DNA of 64,000 nt from Snodgrassella alvi (GCF_002777855.1 NZ_MEIK01000035.1:1-64000); one strand, 5' to 3'; positions 18,494 to 28,655 are shown, counted from the first letter of the stretch. The notes: generated by a model not told the origin, from the letters alone. Numbers and translations: made by a program.

Positions 18494-19564
18494 ATGAGTA
18501 AACACCTTGCTATTCTTCCGGGGGATGGAATCGGTCCGGAAATTATTGCTCAGGCCGTCCGTGTTTTAGACAAACTGATTGCAGAAGGACTAGATGCAGA
18601 TTATCAATATGCTCCATTAGGGGGAGCTGCCTATGATGAATACGGCCATCCTTATCCAGAATTTACTCAAAAAATCTGCCGCGCTGCAGACGCAGTGTTG
18701 CTTGGTGCAGTCGGTGGTCCACAGTACGACAGCCTTGAACGCCCACTGCGTCCCGAACGTGGACTACTTGCCATCCGAAAAGATCTCAACTTATTTGGCA
18801 ATCTACGGCCAGCCATACTCTATCCTGAGCTGGCCAATGCTTCTACCCTAAAACCAGAAGTAGTATCTGGTCTAAATATTTTGATTGTGCGTGAACTAAC
18901 CGGCGATATCTATTTTGGCGAACCACGCGGCATTCATACCTTGCCAAATGGCGAACGCGAAGGTATTAACACCATGCGTTACAGCGAAAGTGAAATTCGC
19001 CGTATCGGTAAGATTGCCTTTGAGGCAGCACAAAAACGCAATAAAAAACTTTGTTCAGTAGATAAGGCCAATGTATTGGAAACCACCGAGTTGTGGCGTG
19101 AAATCATGACCGATATGAATAAAGATTACCCTGATGTCAGCCTTAGCCACATGTATGTCGACAATGCAGCCATGCAACTTGTAAAAGCACCTAAGCAATT
19201 TGACGTTATTGTAACGGGTAACATATTTGGTGACATTCTTTCCGATCAAGCTTCCATGCTGTCCGGTTCCATAGGTATGCTCCCTTCCGCATCGCTCAAC
19301 GAAACAGGTAAAGGCATGTATGAACCGTCACATGGTTCTGCACCCGATATTGCTGGCAAAAATTTGGCCAATCCGCTTGCCACCATACTTTCACTAGCCA
19401 TGCTGATGCGTTACAGCCTAAATAATGAGCAAGCCGCATGTAGAATCGAACAAGCAGTAGGCAAAGTATTGGCACAAGGGCTACGTACTGGTGACATCTA
19501 TGAAGAAGGTTGCCAGCGTGTTTCATGCAGCCAAATGGGTGATGCTGTACTGGCTGCACTATAA
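18494..19564 (+). CDS. leuB: 3-isopropylmalate dehydrogenase
   Basis: Oxidative decarboxylation of 3-isopropylmalate with NAD, the third step of the leucine branch. The 356-residue protein starts at the ATG at 18494 ([17 protein letters not shown]); a GTG frame extension 14 codons upstream has no family similarity. The dehydrogenase signature [21 protein letters not shown] and the NAD-binding segment [20 protein letters not shown] are present. A strong terminator follows, closing the leu cluster. Confidence 0.98.
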   Translation: MSKHLAILPGDGIGPEIIAQAVRVLDKLIAEGLDADYQYAPLGGAAYDEYGHPYPEFTQKICRAADAVLLGAVGGPQYDSLERPLRPERGLLAIRKDLNLFGNLRPAILYPELANASTLKPEVVSGLNILIVRELTGDIYFGEPRGIHTLPNGEREGINTMRYSESEIRRIGKIAFEAAQKRNKKLCSVDKANVLETTELWREIMTDMNKDYPDVSLSHMYVDNAAMQLVKAPKQFDVIVTGNIFGDILSDQASMLSGSIGMLPSASLNETGKGMYEPSHGSAPDIAGKNLANPLATILSLAMLMRYSLNNEQAACRIEQAVGKVLAQGLRTGDIYEEGCQRVSCSQMGDAVLAAL

Positions 19565-19599
19565 GTCAATTGCACAAGCGCTTCAAATTACGTATATTT

Positions 19600-19640
19600 A
19601 ACTTAACAGAGCATGCCAACCCTCTGTTAAGTTATTTTTT
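19600..19640 (+). terminator. Rho-independent terminator of leuB
   Basis: Perfect 12-bp stem AACTTAACAGAG / CTCTGTTAAGTT with a 10-base loop, followed by ATTTTTT. Confidence 0.92.
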
Positions 19641-19673
19641 GTACAGCTGTTTTCTTTACTGAAATCGAATATC

Positions 19674-20969
19674 TTGAGCTACCGTTTAATACAACCAGCG
19701 CAACATCAAACTACAGAACTGCCTGCCGGCAGCTTGCCCGCACATCATGTTGGCTGTCCTTGCTGCGGCTTGTCATTAACCATTCCTGCTCTAATACCTG
19801 GCGAATCTGCCGAATGTCCGCGCTGCCAGCAGCGACTGGTTCGCATAGAAACCCACCCTCTTGATACTCCAATAGCCTTTGCCATCGCCTCACTAATTAT
19901 CATGACAATTGTATATACACAACTGTACATGACTATAGACATGCTTGGCATTCATGTTGACCTTACCATTCCCTATATAATGGGTACTTTAGCCCAGCAG
20001 GACTATTCAATACTGGCAGAAGTAATGTTTTTTCTCACTTTTGGTTCACCAGTTCTGTTTTTACTGCTGTGCCTATACGTATATACCGGACTGCGTTATC
20101 AGCAAGTTCTACCTGGTATGCTGTACGCCACAAGAACACTAGTACGCCTGCGCCATTGGATTATGATAGACGTGTTTTATATAGCCACACTGGTGTCATA
20201 CATTAAAATCAGTGCCATGGCACAAATGCATTTTGGGTTGGCATTCTGGTTTATGATGGTTTTAGCTATTCTATTGATTCGCACTTCTCAAGGCGTACCT
20301 GAACATTGGATTTTTTATCAGATACAGCGACTTACCGGAAACGATCCTACCAGACAAATCTACAGCGACCACACCATTAATTGCAATTACTGTTTGTTTG
20401 AACAACCAGATACCCAAAATGTCTGCGGTGTGTGTGGCTCTTATCTGAGCCGGCGCAAACCTCTCAGCCTCAGTATCAGCATGTCCTTTTTATTGGCTGC
20501 CATTATTTTTTATATTCCGGCCAATTTATTACCAATGATGATCACTCGTTCTCCAGGTACCAATCTTGCCAGCACCATTCTTGATGGTATCGAATACATG
20601 TGGAGTGATGGAGATGTATTTATCGCCGTCGTGATATTCAGTGCCAGTATGGCCATTCCTGTGCTTAAAATCATTTCTATGCTGATACTGCTTTATTCAG
20701 CAGCCTATCACCCACTGATGTCCCCTCGCCGTTTAACCATTCTATATCGCATTACTGAATCAATTGGACGCTGGTCTATGATAGATATCTTTGTAGTAAT
20801 CATACTGATGTCCGCATTCTCTACACCACTTGCCCACGTAGCGCCAGGTTCAGCTACCATATATTTCTGCGGCGTAGTAATCCTGACCATGGTCTCGGCA
20901 CTGAGTTTCGATCCACGCTTAATCTGGGATGAGCAAAACAACAAGCCCAGCATCAAAACAGCGCAATAA
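19674..20969 (+). CDS. pqiA: Paraquat-inducible protein A family membrane protein
   Basis: A 431-residue inner-membrane protein with two PqiA repeats, each with about four transmembrane helices. Each repeat is headed by a zinc-ribbon-like cysteine set: CPCCGLSL and CPRCQQR near the start, CNYC and CGVCGSY in the middle. PqiA works with PqiB and PqiC in transport of lipids between the two membranes. The start is apparently TTG: no ATG or GTG is in frame before the conserved cysteine motif and no Shine-Dalgarno is clear. pqiB starts 10 bp after the stop. Confidence 0.93.
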   Translation: MSYRLIQPAQHQTTELPAGSLPAHHVGCPCCGLSLTIPALIPGESAECPRCQQRLVRIETHPLDTPIAFAIASLIIMTIVYTQLYMTIDMLGIHVDLTIPYIMGTLAQQDYSILAEVMFFLTFGSPVLFLLLCLYVYTGLRYQQVLPGMLYATRTLVRLRHWIMIDVFYIATLVSYIKISAMAQMHFGLAFWFMMVLAILLIRTSQGVPEHWIFYQIQRLTGNDPTRQIYSDHTINCNYCLFEQPDTQNVCGVCGSYLSRRKPLSLSISMSFLLAAIIFYIPANLLPMMITRSPGTNLASTILDGIEYMWSDGDVFIAVVIFSASMAIPVLKIISMLILLYSAAYHPLMSPRRLTILYRITESIGRWSMIDIFVVIILMSAFSTPLAHVAPGSATIYFCGVVILTMVSALSFDPRLIWDEQNNKPSIKTAQ

Positions 20970-20979
20970 GGCATACATC

Positions 20980-22617
20980 ATGAGCCAAACCGAAAACGAA
21001 ACAACGCAAACTACAGCAATTGTAAAGCATAAACCTCCATTCAATGTACTGGTATGGATTATTCCTGCCCTAGCCTTACTCACTGGCGCTTGGCTACTCA
21101 TACAACATCTTCGCCATACAGGACCGGAAATTACCTTGTATATCAATGATGCTGATGGAATTGCAATCAACTCTACAGAAATTAAAGTATTAAATGTTAC
21201 GGTAGGCAAAGTCACATCAATCAGCATCAGCCCGGATGAAAAAGGTGTTCAAATCAAAGCCAAAATGAATGCTGATGTCAAAAATATGCTGCGTAAAGAT
21301 ACACAGTTTTGGATAGTCAAACCACGCATCGACCAAAGCGGCATCACCGGACTGAACACGCTGGTATCCGGTTCCTATATTGCCTTTACGCCTGGGCACA
21401 GCAAAGAAAAAGCTGAAACGTTTACCGTAGCAGATTTACCACCTGTTAGCGCCATTTCTCAGAGCGGAATCCGTCTGCGCCTGAAGGGTCACAGTGACAA
21501 ACTGCTTACCCCCGGTAGCCCTGTTTTATATGGTGATATCAGTGCCGGCCAGATAGAAAAGGCCTATTTTGATCCCAAAGACAATAACGTTCACTACCAA
21601 ATATATATCAACAGCCCTTACGACAGCCTTATTGGTGATAAAGTCAAATTTTGGCTCCAAACCGGTGTGCAGGTTACCGCATCTGGCGGCGGCGTCCATA
21701 TCGACTCAGCACCATTACCTGCTCTTTTATCCGGTGCCATCGTATTTAAAACTATGTTTGAAGGCAAAGGTACACCTGTAGGCAATAATACAGAATTTAC
21801 TCTATACAACAGCGAACGAGAACTAGACAACCTACCTACCAAACGCGCCCAATATTACGTTGTTTTCTTCCAGCAATCCGTACGTGGCTTAAGTGTCGGG
21901 GCTCCAGTAGAGTATCAAGGCATTAATATTGGTTCCGTTGCCGACGTACCCTATTTTGCACTCAATGACAGCCATAAACTCTTTCAGCATGGCTGGGTAC
22001 CCGTTCGGCTGCGTATCGAACCCGGGCGTATGGAAATTAATGCCAGTAAACAAGATGACAAAATCTGGCAGCAACAAATTCAGCAGGCACTTAATCACGG
22101 TCTTTCTGCCTCGTTAGAAAAAGACAACTTAATCACCGGTAATCAATACATCAGCCTCACACAGGCTCAACCGGGGGAAACGCTGCTCAAACCTCTCTCA
22201 CGCTATCAGGGATACACCGTTATCGGCAGCAATCGAACCGGATTAGATATGATTCAGAATCAACTTTCTGCCTTACTGACAAAACTCAATAACCTACCCA
22301 TCGAACATTCCATGAAACAGCTGGACAGCACACTAGCACAGCTAAAAACCACCCTAGCCAGCGCAGACAAACTGCTGGCACAGAATAAAACCCAGCAACT
22401 GCCAGCAGAGCTTACCGCCACCTTGAAAGAATTGCGCACCACTTTGCAAGGTGTTTCCAGCACATCCCCACTTTATGGTGATATTCAGCAAACCCTGAAA
22501 AGTATAGATACAACTCTTAAAGAAGCACAGCCAACCTTGAAAACCCTCAGACAGCAACCAAACGCCCTTATCTTCAACCGTCGCGGCCATGATCCTGAAC
22601 CTAAAGGAGCCAGATAA
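20980..22617 (+). CDS. pqiB: PqiB, MCE-domain intermembrane lipid transport protein
   Basis: A 545-residue periplasmic protein anchored by one N-terminal helix (LVWIIPALALLTGAWLLI). Three MCE/MlaD domains follow (about 45-145, 155-260, 280-390), each with the pattern of GPEITLYINDADGI or GTPVLYG-type strands. The C-terminal region (about 420-520) is a coiled coil that in PqiB forms a tunnel across the periplasm. The ATG at 20980 is preferred; the frame is open further into pqiA but only without homology. The stop overlaps the pqiC start (TAATG). Confidence 0.94.
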   Translation: MSQTENETTQTTAIVKHKPPFNVLVWIIPALALLTGAWLLIQHLRHTGPEITLYINDADGIAINSTEIKVLNVTVGKVTSISISPDEKGVQIKAKMNADVKNMLRKDTQFWIVKPRIDQSGITGLNTLVSGSYIAFTPGHSKEKAETFTVADLPPVSAISQSGIRLRLKGHSDKLLTPGSPVLYGDISAGQIEKAYFDPKDNNVHYQIYINSPYDSLIGDKVKFWLQTGVQVTASGGGVHIDSAPLPALLSGAIVFKTMFEGKGTPVGNNTEFTLYNSERELDNLPTKRAQYYVVFFQQSVRGLSVGAPVEYQGINIGSVADVPYFALNDSHKLFQHGWVPVRLRIEPGRMEINASKQDDKIWQQQIQQALNHGLSASLEKDNLITGNQYISLTQAQPGETLLKPLSRYQGYTVIGSNRTGLDMIQNQLSALLTKLNNLPIEHSMKQLDSTLAQLKTTLASADKLLAQNKTQQLPAELTATLKELRTTLQGVSSTSPLYGDIQQTLKSIDTTLKEAQPTLKTLRQQPNALIFNRRGHDPEPKGAR

Positions 22618-23150
22618 TGAAAATCATACTACCACTTGTCTGCACTGCTGCTCTGACCCTCACCGCGTGTGCTGGCACACCAGTGACCTATTATCAACTA
22701 CAAGGCAGCAATTATCAGTTGCCCACCACAAGCCAGCGAATACCGGTACAGATAAAAGTTGTTCTGGCAGAACGACTTAATCAAGGTAATTTAGTATATC
22801 AAGATACTCCAACCACCCTTCAATTTGCCCAGACACATTTATGGGCAGACGACTTGAGCAACGAAATCAAACTGGTTCTGGCTAATGAACTAAACAAAAA
22901 AAGCGTGCGATATTGGTTTACACCAGAAAACAAAACCAAAGCCACACTCACCGTATACATCCAATCTTTTCAGGGTAGCTATGATGGCTATATAAACATC
23001 AATGGTTACAGCAGCTGGCAGGGAGCAACTGAAAACAACAAAAATTTCAATATCCATATTCCGCAGCAAGGTAATGGCTACAGCAACATGGTTAATGCAC
23101 TAGCACAGGGACTATCCAACGTAGCACAAACCATCGCCCCTGCTGACTAA
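22617..23150 (+). CDS. pqiC: PqiC, outer-membrane lipoprotein of the Pqi system
   Basis: A 177-residue lipoprotein (lipobox LTACAG, Cys18) of the PqiC/ABC-transport auxiliary family. Family signs are TYYQLQG directly after the anchor, then IPVQIKVVLAERLNQGNLVYQ, then LWADDLSNEIKLVLANEL. It anchors the PqiB tunnel at the outer membrane. It is translationally coupled to pqiB. A 7-bp stem GGCCAGT / ACTGGCC (23182-23209) follows but lacks a T-run. Confidence 0.92.
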   Translation: MKIILPLVCTAALTLTACAGTPVTYYQLQGSNYQLPTTSQRIPVQIKVVLAERLNQGNLVYQDTPTTLQFAQTHLWADDLSNEIKLVLANELNKKSVRYWFTPENKTKATLTVYIQSFQGSYDGYININGYSSWQGATENNKNFNIHIPQQGNGYSNMVNALAQGLSNVAQTIAPAD

Positions 23151-23434
23151 ACTTATTTTCTCTTATCATCCGCACAAATTTGGCCAGTAAAACTATTGTT
23201 TAACTGGCCGAAATGCTTAATCGATTGTTTAAAAACATTGACTTCACTAATTAATATTATCTATAACTTCAGTTAGAGCAAACCACAGAATGTCAACCGA
23301 GGGTATAACTGAAAAAATTAAATTAAAAAAATTCCTGCGAAAGAAAATCAGTCTATTTAAAGCATCAAACAATTTCATCGCCAGACAAGAAGAAAGATTT
23401 ATAATAAAACACTTATTTCCTTTGAAAAAAAGCC

Positions 23435-23680
23435 ATGAAACCTTTTATCGTTTCACAGATAGCCTGCTTCTTACTTTGTGCCTGTAGCATAGGAGTGCCT
23501 TCCAACGTCGCCATAGGTATAGGCGGAGGTAATCATAATTTCGGACTAGGCACCTCAATATATTTTCCTATTAAAACCAAACCAATACCTGCAGAACCGC
23601 CTACCATAGCAGGTACCGAAAAAAGCAGCCCTCCTACTGCCACTCCATCTGCTTCAAACAAGAAACAACCAGCAAGATAG
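23435..23680 (+). CDS. Probable small lipoprotein
   Basis: An 81-residue frame with a short signal sequence (MKPFIVSQIACFLLCAC, lipobox Cys17), a glycine-rich stretch VAIGIGGGNHNFGLGTSIYF and a Pro/Ser/Thr-rich tail ending in lysines. The start has only a weak ribosome-binding site. Another frame at 23290-23487 overlaps its first 53 bases and has no recognisable features; the lipoprotein is the better candidate because of its signal peptide. Confidence 0.55.
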   Translation: MKPFIVSQIACFLLCACSIGVPSNVAIGIGGGNHNFGLGTSIYFPIKTKPIPAEPPTIAGTEKSSPPTATPSASNKKQPAR

Positions 23681-23914
23681 CCTGTTTGGCAATACTGGCA
23701 TTAAACTTAAAAATCAATAAAACATAAACAAAATACCAAAGAGATAGACACCGCAAACTCAAAAAACACTTCCAAATCATGTAAATTCATAACAACATCA
23801 ATACCTATGCCACAAAAACAAAATAGCTTTTAGACAAATTATGCCTAAACCGTATAAACCGTGCTAAACTCAACAGCAACTTAAATTAATTACTCAAAAA
23901 TCAGAGTAAAACCT

Positions 23915-25015
23915 ATGGCTGGCAATACTTTCGGGCAAATTTTTACTGTTACCACCTTTGGTGAAAGCCATGGTGCCGCACTTGGTTGCGTGATAGATGG
24001 GTGTCCGCCTGGAATGAATCTAAGTGAATTTGATATTCAACAAGATCTAGACCGACGAAGACCGGGCACTAGCCGCCATGTCACTCAGCGTCGTGAAGAA
24101 GATACTGTCGAAATACTTTCTGGTATATTTGATGGCAAAACCACTGGTACACCCATCGGATTATTAATTAGAAACACCGATCAGCGTAGTAAAGATTATG
24201 GCGCTATTGCCCAAAGCTTTCGCCCCGGACATGCTGATTATACTTACTGGCACAAATACGGTATTCGCGATTTTCGTGGTGGTGGGCGTAGCTCGGCTCG
24301 CGAAACTGCCGCTCGAGTCGCTGCTGGTGCCATTGCCAAAAAATGGCTACGCGAACATTATCAAACTGAAATCGTTGCCTATATTACCCAAATTGGCGAA
24401 AAAAAAATACTATTCGAAAACGAAAGTTTTATAAACAACAATCCCTTTTTCGCTGCCAATCAGAGCCAGATTGAAGAACTGGAACAATACATGGACAGCA
24501 TCCGCAAAGCCTGCGACTCTATCGGAGCTAAACTGCATGTTACTGCCCGTAATGTTCCAGTAGGTTTAGGCGAACCTGTATTTGATCGACTGGATGCCGA
24601 TATAGCCCATGCCATGATGAGCATCAACGCCGTAAAAGGTGTTGAAATCGGAGCCGGATTTGAAAGTATTTGCCAAAAAGGCAGCGAACATGGAGACGAA
24701 CTGACACCAGAAGGCTTTCTATCCAACAATGCTGGCGGTATACTGGGCGGAATTAGTAGTGGCCAAGATATTCACATTAATCTAGCCATCAAGCCTACCA
24801 GCAGCATCGCCACACCGCGACACTCTATCGACATTCATGGTCAACCAGTTATACTCGCCACCCATGGTCGCCATGATCCGTGTGTAGGTTTACGCGCCGC
24901 GCCGATTGCTGAAGCTATGCTTGCACTGGTATTGATAGATCATGCATTACGCCATCGAGCCCAGAATGCGGATATACAGGTAAATACACCAAATATTGCC
25001 CATCATAACCAATAG
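23915..25015 (+). CDS. aroC: Chorismate synthase
   Basis: Last step of the shikimate pathway, converting EPSP to chorismate with reduced FMN. The 366-residue protein has the full family length. The three signatures are present: [18 protein letters not shown] near 17, the central [15 protein letters not shown] with [19 protein letters not shown], and [17 protein letters not shown] near the C-terminus. A run of nine A occurs in the coding region (24399-24407), coding for EKK. Confidence 0.98.
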   Translation: MAGNTFGQIFTVTTFGESHGAALGCVIDGCPPGMNLSEFDIQQDLDRRRPGTSRHVTQRREEDTVEILSGIFDGKTTGTPIGLLIRNTDQRSKDYGAIAQSFRPGHADYTYWHKYGIRDFRGGGRSSARETAARVAAGAIAKKWLREHYQTEIVAYITQIGEKKILFENESFINNNPFFAANQSQIEELEQYMDSIRKACDSIGAKLHVTARNVPVGLGEPVFDRLDADIAHAMMSINAVKGVEIGAGFESICQKGSEHGDELTPEGFLSNNAGGILGGISSGQDIHINLAIKPTSSIATPRHSIDIHGQPVILATHGRHDPCVGLRAAPIAEAMLALVLIDHALRHRAQNADIQVNTPNIAHHNQ

Positions 25016-25128
25016 CCCACCAATATCTAGATGTAATTTTTATAGCCATCCATACAAGTAATGAACCAAATCATCTACTGATTAATTCCAATTACTAAAG
25101 TGGCCGTAAACAACAAGGAAGTAACTAT

Positions 25129-25560
25129 ATGAGTCAAGAAACCGCTTTGGGTGCAGCCCTCAAATCAGCTGTACAAACCATGAGCAAGAAAAAACAAACT
25201 GATATGATTGCCGAACATATCTACCGTAAGTACGACGTATTCAAACATTTCAAACCATTGGCAATTGGTATTGATCAGGACTTAATCACAGCACTGCCAC
25301 AATATGATCCAGCATTGATTGCGCGTGTACTAGCTAATCACTGTCGCCGGCCACGTTATATCAAATCTTTGGCACGCGGCGGTAAACGCTTTGACTTGAA
25401 TAACCGCTTCAAAGGTGAAGTTTCACCAGAAGAACAAGCCATTGCTAAGCAACATCCCTCGATGCAAACCACCAAACCAGCCACAGACAATACTTCAATC
25501 ACTGAAAAAGAAGTTTCAGAAACTGGCCAAAGTATCGATAGCGAACAAACACAAAACTAG
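25129..25560 (+). CDS. proQ: ProQ/FinO family RNA chaperone
   Basis: A 143-residue RNA-binding protein. The FinO domain spans about residues 10-105 with the family pattern FKHFKPLAIGID and ARVLANHCRRPRYIKSLARGGKRFDLN. The C-terminal 40 residues are polar and probably disordered; the longer linker and Tudor-like domain of E. coli ProQ are absent, as in the minimal neisserial form. ProQ proteins bind structured small RNAs and mRNA 3' ends. A terminator follows. Confidence 0.93.
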   Translation: MSQETALGAALKSAVQTMSKKKQTDMIAEHIYRKYDVFKHFKPLAIGIDQDLITALPQYDPALIARVLANHCRRPRYIKSLARGGKRFDLNNRFKGEVSPEEQAIAKQHPSMQTTKPATDNTSITEKEVSETGQSIDSEQTQN

Positions 25561-25575
25561 TACTACATATTTAAC

Positions 25576-25600
25576 ACACGAGCTTCATGCTCGTGTTTTT
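25576..25600 (+). terminator. Rho-independent terminator of proQ
   Basis: Stem ACACGAGC / GCTCGTGT with a TTCAT loop, then TTTT. It ends only six bases before the TatD start codon, so it also lies in the TatD ribosome-binding region. Confidence 0.85.
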
Positions 25601-25606
25601 CATATC

Positions 25607-26368
25607 ATGCTCTTCGATAGCCACTGCCACCTTAACCATAGCCCACTTATTGAGAACCTGACTCAAGTGCTGCAGCTGGCTGCCGAAAAAAACATCAGCC
25701 ACTTCCTCGTGCCAGCAACCAATCCAGACGACTGGATAACCTCCCTTAATTTGGCACAATCTCAACCTTACATATACGCAGCAATCGGCATTCATCCATG
25801 GTATTTAGACAGCTTTAGCGATACTGCAATCGACAATCTGGAAAAATTGCTGCTTCAGCATTCACAAGCCTTAATTGGCGAAATAGGACTTGATTATGTT
25901 CATGCTGAAAATACAAGTGATAAAAACCAACAAATTAACTGTTTCGAAGCCCAATTACAATTGGCCAAAACAACTCAGCGACCAACAATCATTCATCATG
26001 TACATGCTACAGCTGACTGTTTGCGCAGTATTAAACGCTGTGGTTTTACTAATGGGGGTATTGCACATGCATTTTCTGGAAGCATAGAAGAAGCCCAGGC
26101 ATGGATTAAACAGGGTTTTCTAATTGGTGCTGGTTCTCTGCTTTTGCGCCCACAGTCTAAAAAAATACGCCAAATCGCCACCTTGCTTCCTTTACAGCAT
26201 CTGGTCATCGAAACAGATGCACCCTATATGTCCCCTAACCCTCAACACAGCAACAGTCCTGAGCATTTACTTCAGATAGCTAAAATCATAGCCAACTTGC
26301 GTAACATGCATTGGCAGGATATCGCCGCTATCACCACTCAAAATATGTTTAAATTATTAAATATATAA
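25607..26368 (+). CDS. TatD family metal-dependent hydrolase
   Basis: A 253-residue TIM-barrel hydrolase of the TatD DNase family. The metal ligands are seen: DSHCHL at the start, the Glu in GEIGLDYV, His residues in IIHHVHAT and the Asp in ETDAPYMSP. The ATG at 25607 gives the canonical MLFDSHCHL start; the frame is open further upstream into proQ without homology. Members of the family act as 3'-5' exonucleases or on D-aminoacyl groups; the substrate is not decided by the sequence. It lies 46 bp after proQ, across the proQ terminator. Confidence 0.93.
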   Translation: MLFDSHCHLNHSPLIENLTQVLQLAAEKNISHFLVPATNPDDWITSLNLAQSQPYIYAAIGIHPWYLDSFSDTAIDNLEKLLLQHSQALIGEIGLDYVHAENTSDKNQQINCFEAQLQLAKTTQRPTIIHHVHATADCLRSIKRCGFTNGGIAHAFSGSIEEAQAWIKQGFLIGAGSLLLRPQSKKIRQIATLLPLQHLVIETDAPYMSPNPQHSNSPEHLLQIAKIIANLRNMHWQDIAAITTQNMFKLLNI

Positions 26369-26540
26369 ATTAAACTCTTATTTACAAAGATAATGTATTT
26401 AATCAATCAGCTGGTACAGCCAGATCTTACTTAAATGCAATGAATTATAATTTCCAAACATGTTACACCCCGATTTCTCAGTAGCTTTATGCACTTATCA
26501 TTCAGATAGAGAATCCGCAGATAAACTAAATCATTTAAAA

Positions 26541-26575
26541 ATAAACAAGGGGGAAATTTCCCCCCTTGTTTAACT
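26541..26575 (-). terminator. Terminator of the TonB-dependent receptor gene
   Basis: Stem AACAAGGGGG / CCCCCCTTGTT (one extra C bulged) around AAATTT. On the minus strand a T-rich run follows the stem (26521-26545 side). Confidence 0.8.
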
Positions 26576-26587
26576 AAAATACTCAGA

Positions 26588-28567
26588 TTAAAAATTGACT
26601 TGTGCACTGATATTATATCGGCGTCCATCTAAAGTACGGCCATAATCTTGCTGATCAACTCTTTTATCAAAAATATTATAAATCCCACCACTCAGAATCA
26701 AATCTTTCCGAGGTTTATATACCAGACCAGTATCCACAAAACCATAAGAAGGCTTACCAATCGCCATAGAGGTACGTGACAAATAATCTGAAGTACGACT
26801 GCGGAAATTCCAGCGCGCCCAACTAGAAAATTTTGTATTCGCATTCCAATTCAGCGTGGTATTGAACATATGTTTAGGCATCTCATTTAGCGGTTTACCA
26901 CTAAACTGCCCACTTTTTTGTTCACTCCGAGTAAAAGTATAATTGGCAGACCAATCTACTTTAGGCGTAATTTTCCAGCCAAAAGTTGCCTCAATACCGC
27001 GCAAGAGCGCCTTATCCACATTTTCACGCTGACTGATAAAATCAAAATACTCATTTCGCCATGAGCAAGCATTTGAACCAGCCTTGCCCTGACAAGTACG
27101 TACTTCTGTTATTTTATTTTTAAATTTAGTGTGATAAGCAGTCACCCCGCCGGACAAATTACGGTTATTATCCCAATTAAAACTAATTTCAAAATTATCT
27201 GATTTTTCTGGTTTCAATTTGGAATTACCCACAATCATCCCATTAGAATAACCACCACCAGTTGCCTGTCCCCAGCCATCTGACGCAGCGCGTAACGCCG
27301 GCGCCTTGTAGCCACGGGAATATCCTCCTCTAATCGTCCATTCATCATTCGGCGTCCATACCCCATACAACTTCGGTGTTAACTCCGAACCATAATTTTC
27401 ATCATGATCAAGACGTGCCGCACCAGTTAAAGCAAAAGTTGGCACAATACGCCACTCATCCTGTCCAAAAATTGCCCAGGAATCACGCTCTAGTTTTGTT
27501 AATCTTCGTCCATTAATAATCAACTGATTACCGGAATCATTAAGCTGCTCTCGCTGCCATCTACCACCAATACTTAGCGTATGCCGATGCAAGCGAAACT
27601 GAGTTTGCGTATTGAATATAGTATTTTTTTCATGCATATCACGAGACGGGTTATCATTTTCCTCTCGCTGAACATATGATTGAGTATCAATATTTTCATA
27701 ATATCCACGATGAGTGACACTATATTGATTACGGTCATACAGCGTATAGTCATCAGTTGGTTTTGCTCCGCGTCGCGGAGTCGGATCGATCGTTTTACCC
27801 ACCTTACCATTACGGTTCTGCAAACTGCGGCTGACTTCAAAATCAACCGTGTTACTATCATCAGGCGTCCAAGACAGCACCAAATCACCATTGCGCATAC
27901 GTTGTTCTTTATAGCCACCAATAAACTTATCCTCATCCCGATGAGAATATCCTGCATTAGCTCGAATACCCAGACGCTCTTTAATCAAAGGACCGGAAAC
28001 ATACACACTACTTTGCAATATATTGCCACTATTACTGTGCTGCTGAATCGTACCATCTGCTTTCACTGATCCTGTCCAGTCAGCAGCCGTTTTTTTCGTA
28101 ATAATATTAATTACACCACCCATCGCATCAGAGCCATATAAAGCCGAAGCCGGTCCCCGAATCACTTCTATTCGCTGAATAGCAGATATGGGCGGCATCC
28201 AACCCTGTTCAATCCCAGGCCCATCAGAATTCGGGCGCACACCACGCGAATTTACACGCTTACCATCTATCAGCAACATCGTATACGCCCCAGACATACC
28301 CCTGATACTAATGTCCTTAGTACTGCCGCCACCGGTTACCACCACGCCCGGAACGTCTTGCAAAGCATCAGTCACATCATGGTACTCTTTAGTTTCCAGC
28401 TCCTTAGCATTAATTACTGTAATTGAAGCTGCAGCATTTTTTGCCTGTTGCTTAAAACCAGATGCAGTCACCACCACATCAGCCAAATCCGCCTCCGCGG
28501 CATATAATGGAGAAACCAAAGTAGGCAGAAGCGCCAGCGAAAAAGAATGATGGACGAGTTTGCGCAT
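26588..28567 (-). CDS. TonB-dependent outer-membrane receptor (siderophore/heme-type)
   Basis: A 659-residue outer-membrane beta barrel for energy-dependent uptake, probably of an iron chelate. After the signal peptide (to SPLYAA, about residue 24) comes a TonB-box-like ADVVVTASG, then the plug domain (about 40-160) with IRGMSGAYTMLLIDGKRV and IEVIRGPASALYGSDAMGGVINIITKK. The rest is a 22-strand barrel ending with aromatic Phe (ISAQVNF). The set resembles FepA/CirA/BfrD-type receptors, but the ligand is unknown. A Fur box upstream supports iron control. No TonB, ExbB or ABC transporter genes are beside it. Confidence 0.94.
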   Translation of the reverse strand: MRKLVHHSFSLALLPTLVSPLYAAEADLADVVVTASGFKQQAKNAAASITVINAKELETKEYHDVTDALQDVPGVVVTGGGSTKDISIRGMSGAYTMLLIDGKRVNSRGVRPNSDGPGIEQGWMPPISAIQRIEVIRGPASALYGSDAMGGVINIITKKTAADWTGSVKADGTIQQHSNSGNILQSSVYVSGPLIKERLGIRANAGYSHRDEDKFIGGYKEQRMRNGDLVLSWTPDDSNTVDFEVSRSLQNRNGKVGKTIDPTPRRGAKPTDDYTLYDRNQYSVTHRGYYENIDTQSYVQREENDNPSRDMHEKNTIFNTQTQFRLHRHTLSIGGRWQREQLNDSGNQLIINGRRLTKLERDSWAIFGQDEWRIVPTFALTGAARLDHDENYGSELTPKLYGVWTPNDEWTIRGGYSRGYKAPALRAASDGWGQATGGGYSNGMIVGNSKLKPEKSDNFEISFNWDNNRNLSGGVTAYHTKFKNKITEVRTCQGKAGSNACSWRNEYFDFISQRENVDKALLRGIEATFGWKITPKVDWSANYTFTRSEQKSGQFSGKPLNEMPKHMFNTTLNWNANTKFSSWARWNFRSRTSDYLSRTSMAIGKPSYGFVDTGLVYKPRKDLILSGGIYNIFDKRVDQQDYGRTLDGRRYNISAQVNF

Positions 28568-28632
28568 ACAAAAATAGACTCCTGAAAATGATCACGCCAA
28601 AAAAACGCTTAAACTAAGGCGTTATATTTACA

Positions 28633-28655
28633 TAATGATAATAATAATCATTATA
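28633..28655. promoter_or_regulatory. Fur box upstream of the TonB-dependent receptor
   Basis: The stretch holds AATGATAATAATAATCATTA, close to the Fur consensus GATAATGATAATCATTATC, with the two half sites ATGATAA and ATCATTA. It lies about 66-88 bp before the receptor start codon, where repression by Fur with iron is expected. Confidence 0.8.

Noticed and set aside
23290-23487. 65-residue basic frame before the small lipoprotein
   Set aside because: No recognised motif or ribosome-binding site, and it overlaps the better candidate; kept only as an open point.
27680-28069. Plus-strand frame within the TonB-dependent receptor gene
   Set aside because: No homology, no ribosome-binding site, and fully contained in a confident gene.
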